From contig NZ_BMLT01000013.1 in NCBI RefSeq assembly GCF_014645375.1, positions 27,111 through 91,110 on the forward strand: a stretch of 64,000 nucleotides of DNA, read 5' to 3'. Position 1 is the stretch's first letter. Each line of letters starts with the position of its first letter. Source of the DNA: Marinobacterium nitratireducens (GTDB lineage: Bacteria; Pseudomonadota; Gammaproteobacteria; Pseudomonadales; Balneatricaceae). The notes under the pieces were generated by a model. That model saw nothing but the letters and a program-made list of their open reading frames with translations. It did not search any database and had not been told where the DNA came from. A program made the position numbers and the translations under genes. Shown here piece by piece: positions 24,902-33,400 of the stretch.

Positions 24902-25220
24902 GGGCGCGCCGTAACCCATCCTATCGATCGCGGTACAGATCGATTGGTTTCCGGCCGCATGGCGCGCTGTTGGGTTACGTGGCTGCGCCACTGCACCCAA
25001 CCTACCCGCTGGGCGCGCCGTAATCTTCAAATCGATCGCATTGCAGATCGTAGGTTTCCGGTCGCACAGCGCGCTGTTGGGTTACGTGGCTGCGCCACTG
25101 CACCCAACCTACCCGCTGGGCGCGCCGTAATCTTCAAATCGATCGGATTGCAGATCGATTGGTTTCCGGTCGCATGGCGCGTTGTTTCCGTGCCAAGCGA
25201 GGCCAAGGCACCTGCGGCGT
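24902..25220. repeat. Three tandem copies of a dispersed repeat, about 108 bp each
   Basis: The gltX-tRNA gap (525 bp) holds no gene. Units start at 24902, 25011 and 25118 with GGGCGCGCCGTAA and share ATCGATCG, GCAGATCG, GGTTTCCGG and TTGGGTTACGTGGCTGCGCC. The second and third are nearly identical; the third breaks off before the TTGGGTTACG part. A further single copy is at 15965-16030, and a related CCCAACCTACGG end is near 25290. Confidence 0.8.
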
Positions 25221-25363
25221 CTATGTTGGGTTACGCGATGCCCTTAACATGCAGGATTCGTTACAGCGCCCGCCATGGCATCGCTAGACCCAACCTACGG
25301 TTGTCGGTTCTTTAACCAGTTGAAAGTAAAAGAAGTTTTTTTAAGTTTTTGTGAAAAAGGTAG

Positions 25364-25392
25364 TTGACACCCCAGGAGGCGATCATTAATAT
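25364..25392 (+). promoter_or_regulatory. Strong sigma-70 promoter of the tRNA cluster
   Basis: TTGACA (25364-25369), a 17-bp spacer and TAATAT (25387-25392) are near consensus. An A/T-rich tract at 25333-25358 looks like an UP element, and the discriminator ACGCCTCG is GC-rich, as in stringently controlled stable-RNA promoters. Confidence 0.88.
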
Positions 25393-25410
25393 ACGCCTCG
25401 TCTTCTGCAG

Positions 25411-25486
25411 GGGGCCTTAGCTCAGCTGGGAGAGCGCGACGCTGGCAGCGTCGAGGTCGGGGGTTCGATCCCCCCAGGCTCCACCA
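25411..25486 (+). tRNA. tRNA-Ala (GGC)
   Basis: 76 nt with encoded CCA. Acceptor arms GGGGCCT/AGGCTCC pair, the anticodon stem CGACG/CGTCG encloses loop CTGGCAG (anticodon GGC), and the T loop is TTCGATC. First gene of the cluster. Confidence 0.97.
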
Positions 25487-25508
25487 AATCCGGAAGACAG
25501 TCCTAAGC

Positions 25509-25584
25509 GTCCCATTCGTCTAGTGGCCTAGGACACCGCCCTTTCACGGCGGTAACAGGGGTTCGAACCCCCTATGGGACGCCA
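25509..25584 (+). tRNA. tRNA-Glu (TTC)
   Basis: 76 nt with acceptor arms GTCCCAT/ATGGGAC, anticodon stem CCGCC/GGCGG around CTTTCAC (anticodon TTC), TTCGAAC T loop and encoded CCA. It is the substrate of the upstream gltX product. Confidence 0.97.
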
Positions 25585-25615
25585 TTTCAAGACTCGCCAA
25601 CGCGAGCACCATTGT

Positions 25616-25691
25616 GGGGCCTTAGCTCAGCTGGGAGAGCGCGACGCTGGCAGCGTCGAGGTCGGGGGTTCGATCCCCCCAGGCTCCACCA
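25616..25691 (+). tRNA. tRNA-Ala (GGC), second copy
   Basis: Identical over its 76 nt to the tRNA-Ala at 25411-25486, with anticodon GGC and encoded CCA. It follows tRNA-Glu by 31 nt and is probably processed from the same transcript. No obvious terminator follows. Confidence 0.97.
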
Positions 25692-25932
25692 CTTCCAAAT
25701 AGCGCATCAAGCGTACAGTTAGCAGTGTTGCGTTGACAGTAACAGCCGTCGAGCACAAGCTTTTTACCGCTTATCGCTTACTTTTGGCACGTTTCGTTAC
25801 ACTCAAGGTGCCCTACGTTCTGCAATGCCAGGCTTTCCGCCGTCCAGGGAGGTGTTTTCACCCAACGAGCCCTGTGGGATCGCCATTGTTCGCAGGGCGC
25901 ACTGAGCGCAGCGAACTGCGCCGGGACGCTGA
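25692..25932. other. Gap between tRNA cluster and ABM gene, no gene seen
   Basis: These 241 bp contain no convincing coding frame, terminator or repeat. Both flanking units end here. Confidence 0.5.
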
Positions 25933-26235
25933 TTATAATACGGCGCTGAAACCCTCGAACTGCGGCGGTCCCAGGTAGATATCGGTTGCCGGCTTTGCGT
26001 TGGCGTGCGCCTTGCGGAAGGCCTCCGATTTGGTCCAGTTGACGAAGTCCTGCTCCGAGTCCCACAGGCTGTGGGAGGCGAACAGGGTGAATTCGTCGTT
26101 GACCGGTCCCTGAAGCAGGTTGAAGCTGCGGAATCCCGGCACGCCCCCGAGGTGACTGTCGCGGTTCTTCCAGATTTCGATAAACGCCTCTTCTTTACCT
26201 TTGGCTATCCGAAAACGATTCATGGCTACATACAT
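25933..26235 (-). CDS. Antibiotic biosynthesis monooxygenase (ABM)-domain protein
   Basis: A 100-residue ABM-domain protein of the dimeric alpha+beta barrel group, which includes IsdG/HmoA-like heme-degrading enzymes. The family start NRFRIAKGKE, the GFRSFNLLQGP strand and the FASHSLWDSEQDFVNW helix are present; a conserved Asn, His and Trp are compatible with heme degradation, but no heme genes are nearby, so function stays open. AAGGAAG is well placed before ATG 26235. It converges on the tRNA cluster and is transcribed alone. Confidence 0.85.
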   Translation of the reverse strand: MYVAMNRFRIAKGKEEAFIEIWKNRDSHLGGVPGFRSFNLLQGPVNDEFTLFASHSLWDSEQDFVNWTKSEAFRKAHANAKPATDIYLGPPQFEGFSAVL

Positions 26236-26279
26236 CTGATCGACTTCCTTTGCTCGTTGCTGGTTGCCCGGTAAGCACC

Positions 26280-26295
26280 TGGCACGCTAATCGCA
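26280..26295 (+). promoter_or_regulatory. Probable sigma-54 promoter upstream of cfa
   Basis: TGGCACGCTAATCGCA on the plus strand has GG and GC exactly 10 nt apart and differs by only two bases from the nasA promoter at 10379. The start site would be near 26306, about 185 bp before the cyclopropane synthase start. Confidence 0.6.
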
Positions 26296-26489
26296 TGAAT
26301 ATAAACAACGTACGCCGTCGATGGCATCGATGCCAAGACCCTGTGCCTGGGTCCTGGTTCGGTGCCAGCGTGGTGCGTTCTCTGTTCAATCATAAACAAA
26401 CTCAATCACGCGGTTAATCAAACAATGATCAGCAATAGCTAACGCGACAGCGGCGTTTCGATCGAGGTCGCGACAGAAGGGGGTGGACC

Positions 26490-27656
26490 ATGCCGGGAAG
26501 AGAACTGGAATTCGATTACAACGGCGCGACCAGCGACATATCGACGCCAAAGGTGTTGCAAGAGCTGCTGGCGCGGGCGGATGTGCGGATTAACGGGCCG
26601 CATCCCTGGGATATTCAGGTTCGGGACGCGCGCGTATTCAGGGCAGTGCTGTTGAAGGGGAGTCTTGGCTTCGGCGAGTCCTACGTCGATGGCCACTGGG
26701 AGTGTTCCGACCTGGCCGGGTTGATGACCCGGCTGCTGAACGCCCGGCTGGACGAGGCGCCCAGGGGACTGGCACGCGTATTTCATGGCTTTCATGAGTT
26801 GCGCAACCGTGTCTGCAACCTGCAGTCGGTGCGGCGGGCATTTCATGTCGGCGAGCGGCACTACGATATCGGTAATGACCTCTATGCCGCGATGCTCGAT
26901 GCGCACTGGTGTTACAGCTGCGGGTACTGGAGCCAGGCCGACCACCTGGATGCCGCCCAGGAGGCCAAGCTGGATCTGATCTGTCGCAAACTGCAGCTCG
27001 AGCCGGGGATGAAGGTTCTGGAAGTGGGCTGCGGCTGGGGCAGTCTGGCGCATTTCATGGCGAGTCGTTATGAGGTGGAGGTCCATGGCATTACGGTCTC
27101 CAGGGAGCAGGCCGAGATGGCGGCAGAGCGTTGCGCAGGCCTCAAGGTGGCTATCGAACTGGTCGATTACCGTGAGGTTCGGGGCCGTTACGACCGCATC
27201 GTATCGGTCGGCATGTTCGAGCATGTGGGGCACAAGAACTATCGAACCTACTTTTCGTCCCTGTCGGATTGCCTGGCGCCCGATGGTCTGTTTCTGCTGC
27301 ATACCATTGGCACCGAGCATTCCGCTTCGGGTCTCGACCCCTGGATAGACCGCTATATCTTCCCCAATGGCGAGCTGCCGTCGATGCCGCGTTTGACGGC
27401 TGCGCTGCCGGACGGAATGGTGATCGAAGACCTGCACAACTTCGGGCCGGACTACGAGCGTACGTTGCTGGCCTGGTGGCAGAACTTCCAGCTGGCCTGG
27501 CCGAAACTCTCGTCGCGCTACGACGAGCGTTTTGCGCGTATGTGGCGCTACTACCTTCTCAGTTGCGCCGCTTTTTTCCGTTCCCGCCGCGGTCAGCTCT
27601 GGCAAATGGTGCTGGCGCCGGTGAATCGGGCCGAGGCCTACCGGTCGGTCCGCTAG
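26490..27656 (+). CDS. cfa: Cyclopropane-fatty-acyl-phospholipid synthase
   Basis: A 388-residue SAM-dependent enzyme that adds a methylene bridge to cis double bonds of membrane phospholipid acyl chains, typically in stationary phase or stress. The SAM site is KVLEVGCGWGSLAHFMA; other family motifs are AFHVGERHYDIGNDLY, SVGMFEHVGHKNY and the C-terminal YYLLSCAAFFRSR with the active-site-region cysteine. Length matches E. coli Cfa (382). GGGGTG lies before the ATG. It appears monocistronic. Confidence 0.96.
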   Translation: MPGRELEFDYNGATSDISTPKVLQELLARADVRINGPHPWDIQVRDARVFRAVLLKGSLGFGESYVDGHWECSDLAGLMTRLLNARLDEAPRGLARVFHGFHELRNRVCNLQSVRRAFHVGERHYDIGNDLYAAMLDAHWCYSCGYWSQADHLDAAQEAKLDLICRKLQLEPGMKVLEVGCGWGSLAHFMASRYEVEVHGITVSREQAEMAAERCAGLKVAIELVDYREVRGRYDRIVSVGMFEHVGHKNYRTYFSSLSDCLAPDGLFLLHTIGTEHSASGLDPWIDRYIFPNGELPSMPRLTAALPDGMVIEDLHNFGPDYERTLLAWWQNFQLAWPKLSSRYDERFARMWRYYLLSCAAFFRSRRGQLWQMVLAPVNRAEAYRSVR

Positions 27657-27669
27657 TCGCTTTCGTATC

Positions 27670-27695
27670 GCCGGCCACAGATGACGCTGGCCGGC
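27670..27695 (+). terminator. Hairpin after cfa
   Basis: GCCGGCCA and TGGCCGGC (27670-27677, 27688-27695) form a perfect 8-bp stem 13 bp after the cfa stop. The nearest T-run is about 20 bp on, so it is a weak or Rho-assisted terminator. The rest of the gap to 28096 has no gene; a GTTGACG and a TTGACA (27857) occur without good -10 partners. Confidence 0.4.
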
Positions 27696-27979
27696 GCTCT
27701 GCCGTCCCCGTTGCTTGCTTTTTTCTTCGGATTCTTTGCAGGTTGGCATGGATCCGGGAGCCAAAAGTGGGAAGGGTGGAGCCGCATTGGCACAGGGTTT
27801 AACGCTTTCAGCGAGGTTGACGCGGCGCATCCCATCAATGAGTCGGCTAGATGCGATTGACATTTTTCCCGCTAAAGCGCAATGAACCTTCTTAAAGCCG
27901 ATTAATCTGCACAGCCCTGATGCCTGACGCACGCGCCCGGGGCACCGGGATCCCTGTGGCCGGTTTCCGGGGCAAACTG

Positions 27980-28011
27980 TTGCAGCCCTGACCCTGTGGG
28001 TTCCCTATAAT
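27980..28011 (+). promoter_or_regulatory. Possible promoter of the DUF2164-mtfA pair
   Basis: A perfect TATAAT (28006-28011) lies 86 bp before the DUF2164 start. TTGCAG (27980-27985) is the best -35, but the 20-bp spacer is long. Confidence 0.45.
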
Positions 28012-28096
28012 GGCGTGAACGCCGGTATCGTCACGACAGTACCCGAATGTCTCGCGTCGGGCCCGACTCGGGAATCTGGAAGGGGAGGGGGCAGCC

Positions 28097-28354
28097 ATGG
28101 CGATGATCGAATTTTCCAGGGAAGAGAAAGCGCTGATCGTGCGCCGTATCCAGCTTTATTTTCGTGAAGAGCTGGAGCAGGATATCGGCCAGTTCGACGC
28201 CGAGTTTCTGCTGGATTTTTTCGCCGAGGAGCTGGGTGCATATTTCTATAATCGCGGGCTCTACGATGCTCAGGCGGTGCTCGAGAAGCGTCTGGACAGT
28301 ATCGCCGAGGCGATAGGTGAAATCGAAAAGCCAACCGAGTTCAGCAAGTTCTGA
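28097..28354 (+). CDS. DUF2164 family protein
   Basis: An 85-residue acidic helical protein of the DUF2164 family, recognised by FSREEKALIVRRIQLYF, ELEQDIGQFDAEFLLDFF and GAYFYNRGLYDAQ. Its role is not established. A purine-rich GGGGAGGGGGCAG precedes ATG 28097; ATG 28103 is an in-frame alternative. It is followed after 26 bp by mtfA and probably forms a two-gene unit with it. Confidence 0.9.
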   Translation: MAMIEFSREEKALIVRRIQLYFREELEQDIGQFDAEFLLDFFAEELGAYFYNRGLYDAQAVLEKRLDSIAEAIGEIEKPTEFSKF

Positions 28355-28380
28355 GCCTCACTGTCGAAGAGGAGTGGCCG

Positions 28381-29145
28381 TTGATCTGGAGTTATCGGGC
28401 CTGGCGGCGCAAGCGCCTGTTGCAGGCGGGAGGCTTGCCTGAGCGCGAGTGGCGGCAGGTACTGGATAGGTTGCCGGTCATGGCGGGGCTTAGCGCCGAC
28501 GAGCGCGACCGACTGGGGCAGCTGGCCTGGCTGTTTCTGCACGAAAAGACGATCCATGGGGTGCAGGGAGTCGAGGTCAGCGACGGGATGCGCCTGCGGA
28601 TCGCGGCGCAGGCCTGTCTGTTGATACTGGAGCTGGGGTTGGATGGTTATCGCGGTTTCGAAACCGTTCTGGTCTACCCCGCCGGATTCCGGGTGCGCCA
28701 CGAGTACCAGGACGAGGCCGGTGTCGTGCATTCGGTGGTTGCCGAACTCTCGGGCGAGGCCTGGGAGCAGGGGCCCGTAATCCTGTCGGCCGATGAGTTG
28801 CTGTCGGAGTCCGAGAACGACGGCGTCAATCTCGTCATCCACGAATTCGCCCACAAACTCGACATGCTCAACGGTGTGGCGGATGGCCTGCCTCCGCTGC
28901 ATGCCCAGATGCAGCCCAAAGAGTGGGCGCGGGTATTTCAGTCGGCGTATCTGGATCTTTGCGAGCGTTTTGATCGTGGTGAGGAAATACCGGTCGATGG
29001 CTATGCCACCGAGAGTCCGGCGGAGTGCTTTGCAGTGCTCAGCGAAGCCTTTTTCGAAATTCCGGCGGTTCTGGCCGGCGCCTATCCCGAGGTGTATGGA
29101 CAGCTGTCAATGTTCTACCGCCAGGATCCGCTGCGGCGACTTTGA
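28381..29145 (+). CDS. mtfA: Zinc-dependent peptidase MtfA (Mlc titration factor family)
   Basis: A 254-residue M90-family metallopeptidase. The zinc motif HEFAH (in VIHEFAHKLDMLNG) and the downstream glutamate helix ESPAECFAVLSEAFFE form the active site. In E. coli MtfA binds and inactivates the glucose repressor Mlc and thereby raises ptsG expression. Length is usual. The start is TTG at 28381 with GAGGAG upstream. It ends 391 bp before the SapC gene. Confidence 0.94.
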   Translation: MIWSYRAWRRKRLLQAGGLPEREWRQVLDRLPVMAGLSADERDRLGQLAWLFLHEKTIHGVQGVEVSDGMRLRIAAQACLLILELGLDGYRGFETVLVYPAGFRVRHEYQDEAGVVHSVVAELSGEAWEQGPVILSADELLSESENDGVNLVIHEFAHKLDMLNGVADGLPPLHAQMQPKEWARVFQSAYLDLCERFDRGEEIPVDGYATESPAECFAVLSEAFFEIPAVLAGAYPEVYGQLSMFYRQDPLRRL

Positions 29146-29266
29146 GTGGGGTATTGGCTGCGGCGCTGAGGCTGTATGCAAACAGCGACGTTGCATGTTC
29201 GTTACAGTAGTCGCATTGCCGTTTTTTCCGAAATTTCAATGGCCTGGCATTGGCTTTGTCAATTGC

Positions 29267-29293
29267 TGTAACTTGTCTGTTACAGTTTTGACG
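29267..29293 (+). promoter_or_regulatory. Operator-like dyad and -35 element upstream of sapC
   Basis: TGTAAC-TTGTCT-GTTACA (29267-29284) is a perfect palindrome with a 6-bp centre and touches a consensus-like -35, TTGACG (29288-29293). The -10 region is weak. The half GTTACAGT is repeated near 29210. It could be a repressor or activator site controlling the sapC-giant gene unit. Confidence 0.4.
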
Positions 29294-29395
29294 CCTTTTT
29301 GATAGGGAATAATCATATTTATCAATGGCTTAGGCTGTTGGCTCGTATCTTGTATCTCTCTTTCATCGGTTAGGCTTGATTCATCCGCTGTACTC

Positions 29396-29433
29396 CCCGA
29401 CCACCGAAGCGCAGTCCTCGGTGGTCGGGCTTT
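29396..29433 (+). terminator. Strong hairpin between mtfA and sapC
   Basis: CCCGACCACCGA (29396-29407) and TCGGTGGTCGGG (29418-29429) form a perfect 12-bp stem with a 10-nt loop, followed by CTTTGT. It may terminate mtfA transcripts, or act as attenuator if the promoter near 29288 is used. The T-run is short. Confidence 0.6.
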
Positions 29434-29536
29434 GTCGTTGAGTTTAAGGCGGGAACAGCCTGCTAGTCGCACCTTTCACGCCCGTGTTTGATCAAGTGGA
29501 CGGGCGGGGGAAGTGGTATCACAGGGAGCAACAGAC

Positions 29537-30313
29537 GTGAGTACACAACTTCTTTTCTATTCATCGGCGTCCCCGGTGACGCTGCAGCGACATCGCGACT
29601 GGGGTGTCGAGAACAGCGGTGGCTTCGGGTTCGCGAGCCATACCAATTCCGTGCCGCTGATGGCGGTCGAGTTTGCCAGAGCGGCGGGCGAATACGCCAT
29701 TATCTTCGCCGGTGACGGCAAGACCGTAATGCCGGCCGCGGTGCTCGGTATCAAGAATGAAACAAATGTTTACGTTGATGCCGAGGGTAAGTGGACGGCC
29801 CGCTACATTCCTGCGTTCGTGCGACGCTACCCGTTCGTGTTCTCCAGCGCGGATGATGGCAAAACCTTCACGCTGTGCATTGACGAGGATTATGCCGGAG
29901 TCAATGCCGACGCCAGGGGCAACCGTCTGTTCAACGAGGATGGCGGGCGCAGCGAATACCTCAACGGCGTACTCCGGTTTCTCAAGGAATACCAGAGCGA
30001 ATACAACCGCACCCGTCTGTTGTGCGACAAACTGGTGGAGCTGGATCTGCTGGAGCCAATGCAGGCGCAGATCAAGCTGAAGTCGGGCAAGCAGCTTTCG
30101 CTGAGCGGTTTTCGTTCGGTCAGTCGTGAAAAGCTGAACGCGCTCGAGCCGCAAACCCTTTCGGAGCTTGCGCGCAGTGGCGCGCTGGAACTGATCTACA
30201 TACACCTTTACTCGATGAGTCACTTTACCGAGATGATGGAGCGGGTCGCTCAGGCGATGGCCACTGACCGGGACATTTCGCTGGCGGACGTCGAGCCCGC
30301 CGGCAATGCCTGA
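29537..30313 (+). CDS. SapC-family protein
   Basis: A 258-residue SapC-family (PF07277) protein, named for a gene of the Campylobacter fetus surface-layer locus. Recognisable parts are LMAVEFARAAGEYAIIFAG, YVDAEGKWTARYIPAFVRRYPF and the C-terminal LYSMSHFTEMMERV. No signal peptide or membrane helix is seen. The GTG at 29537 is preferred over GTG 29513 because AGGGAG lies 8 nt before it. The giant LEPR-XLL gene starts 145 bp downstream on the same strand, so they are probably co-expressed, and SapC may assist production or export of the giant protein; this is inference from position. Confidence 0.88.
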   Translation: MSTQLLFYSSASPVTLQRHRDWGVENSGGFGFASHTNSVPLMAVEFARAAGEYAIIFAGDGKTVMPAAVLGIKNETNVYVDAEGKWTARYIPAFVRRYPFVFSSADDGKTFTLCIDEDYAGVNADARGNRLFNEDGGRSEYLNGVLRFLKEYQSEYNRTRLLCDKLVELDLLEPMQAQIKLKSGKQLSLSGFRSVSREKLNALEPQTLSELARSGALELIYIHLYSMSHFTEMMERVAQAMATDRDISLADVEPAGNA

Positions 30314-30458
30314 CGCCGGCGCCGGGTGAACTCAACAAGACGACTATGAGGACAGATGCAGGATGAGTCCATTTGTCACTCGAAAGATGAATCGGCATAG
30401 CCGGCAGTAATTTCCGCAAGGCGATTCGGCGCATGGCGACTGCAGCAAGGGAGCAATC

Positions 30459-33400
30459 ATGGCATTCCCATTCAGCGGCAGGGAGCAACATGCAACCACG
30501 GAAAAGGCCTTTCCCCCTATCAGTACCCTGATGCGCAGGATGTACCGGGGCTTGAGATCGGTACCCGGGCTGCGCCCGCGCCGGCGTCCAAGGCCCTTAC
30601 AGCCAAGGCGCAGAGTACTGTTCGAGCCCCTCGAACCCCGTCTGCTGTTATCGGCGGACCTGTCGTTTACTGCGCTGACCGCCAGCGACCTGACGGTGCG
30701 GTTGCAGGATGTCGATCAGGTCCAGCACGTCCAGATCGTGCTGGCCGACGATAACGCGACGGGCGGCGAGATCGTGGTACGCAGTCAGGAGCTGGCTCAG
30801 ACCGACAGCGTTACGCTGACCGGGTCGCATCAGGATGACCGCTTCACCGTGGATCTCGAGGGGCTCGACGAATCTGCCGAACTGTCGATTTCCATCGTCG
30901 ACGAGTCCTCCCGCGACGAAGACAGCCTGAGCGTCGTGGCGCCGAAAACCGACTGGACACTGAACGCGATGGACGCAGGCTCCGTCAACGGCATCAACTT
31001 CAGTGGCATCGAGCACCTGCAGGGCGGGGAGGGGGATGATCACTTCATCATCGTTGACGGCGCTGGACTCAGCGGCGGACTGGACGGTGGCGGGGGCTAT
31101 AACAGCCTGGATCTGTCGTCCTGGACCGATCCCCTGACCTTCGAGCTGGAAAACTGGAACCTGGCCGGGGTCGGCGGCGACGGCATCAGCAGCATTCAGC
31201 GCATCATCGGCGGCCAGGGCTACGATACCCTCAAGGGCGCGTCCGACGCCGATTATACCTGGAGCATCACGTCACAGAACGCCGGCGAAGTCGCTGGCGT
31301 TTCCTTTTCCGGTTTCGAGATTCTCGAAGGTGGTGCCGACAACCAGGATACCTTCGTGTTCGGCCAGAACGGCGGGCTCGACGGTTATGTCGAGGGCGGC
31401 GACGGCGGCTTCGACAGCGTGGTGCTGAGCGGCGACTACGACAGCGTCGGCTATGTCGCCACCGGCAGTGACTCCGGCATCATCACGCTGGATGGCCTCG
31501 ACCTGGTGTTCGATGGCATGGAGCCGATCAATTTCAGTGGCAATATCGGCACCTATACATTTTCCGGCGCCGACGGTAGTGATGCATCGCTTCTGGATAC
31601 GATCACCCTGACCGGCGGTACGGGTATCACGATTGACAGCACCTTCAATACCGGCCCCGCCGAGACGGTCAATCTGACAAGTGCTCAGACGCTCGTTATC
31701 GATGGCGGTGCCGGCCCCGATGCGGTGACCCTGAGCGGTGCGCTCGACTTCGGGGGTGGTTCCCTCGAAATCTATGCCGAGAGCATAACCGTCGACGCGG
31801 GTGCTGTGCTCTCCAACGTGGACGACGTCACCTTCAGCGCTTCGGACAGCAGCATTGTCAGCGGTTCGACCAGCGATACCGACGTGACGCTGACCGCCGC
31901 TATCTCGGTGCTGGGGGAAATCGATGCCAGCGGCGATGTGGTGATCGAGGCCGCGGTCAGCAACAGCCTCGATATCGACAGCTCCAATACCCTGAGCGGC
32001 CTGACGGTCGACGCGACCACCTCGGCCACGGTCTCGGTCGGCGCTGCCGCCAGCATCACCGCGGCGAGTCTCAAGCTCAGCGCCCGCACCGACACCGATA
32101 TCGCGCTCGATCATACCGACGGTGTCTTCAACTCCATCGTTGTCGGCGACGATGCGACCTTTTCCCAGACCACCACAGTCAGCGTTGCCGGGGGCGCAAC
32201 CCTGAACGTGGGCACCGGCACAGTGGCGAACGACAGTGACGGCGCCAGTGTGGTGATCGAGGCGGTGGACACCACCGATATCCAGGCCACCATCGTCGCC
32301 AACGCGGTAACTGATTTTTTCAACATCGGCTACCTCAACACCACCATGGATATCAGCCGCGATACCCGGGTCAGTCTTGGTGACGACAGCGGCAGCACCC
32401 TGACGCTGGAAGGGCTGTCAGGCGGCGATACGGGTCTGGTCAAGGTGCGGGCGCTGAGCCAGGACGGCAGTAACGGCGGTGTGTTCGGCAGTGCCAGTTC
32501 GCTGCTGTTCGACAGCAGCAATATCACCGCGGCGGACGATGTGTCTGCCACGATCAGCGATGCGGATCTGGATCTCGAAGAGCTGCAACTGACCGCCGAG
32601 AGCGCCTCGAGCTACGTCGCCGAGGGCAAGATCACCGAAAACGACATCAGCGGCTCGACGCAGGCCTATATCAGCGACAGCGCCATCAATGCCGCGCCGC
32701 CGTCGGATACCGACGCCGGGGTGCTGATCAGCGCTACCGACAACTCCGTGATCCGCGCGGTCGGGGCTCCGGCACCGACCTTCGATTTTACCCAGGAACT
32801 GGTCACCGAGCTGGCGACTTCCCCCACATGGCTGGACAACCTGCAGATCGGTGCATCCTCGTCGATCAACAATATCGACAGGAACACCCGCGCCTACGGT
32901 AACAGCGGCAGCAGCTTCGACGTCACCGATGGCGATCTGCGAATCTTGGCACTGAGCCAGATGGAGGTCGAAAGCGAGGCGGTGACCACCGCCATCACCG
33001 ATGGCTCGTCTATTCTCCCGGATGACTTCTTCCAGGTATTCACCGCCGCGATTGGCGGCACCTTCGCCTATAACGAGATCCTCGGTGTCACCGAAGCCTA
33101 CCTCGACGACTGCAGCGTTACGGTGGACGAGAACGACGGCGATCTGGTCGTCGAGGCGTGCAACAGCACGACCGTCGACGCCTTCGCCGAGGCCACCAGC
33201 ATTGCCACCGGTGGCACCAGCGTAACCTTCGCCGCCGCGGTCGCCTTCAACGCCATCGGCTGGGATATCGACAACGCGGGCACCGCAACCCTGGATGCGC
33301 TGATCGGTCTTGATACCGTGCTCAGCGGTATCACCGAGCAGGCGGCACTGACCCATGCGTACATCGACGGCACCGATGTCGATGCCGGCGACAGCGTCAG

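Noticed and set aside
26439-27932. A 497-residue minus-strand open frame
   Set aside because: It covers the cfa gene on the other strand; the plus-strand protein has all Cfa motifs, the minus-strand one has none.
28270-28902. A 210-residue minus-strand open frame over DUF2164 and mtfA
   Set aside because: Both plus-strand proteins are recognisable families, so this is antisense.
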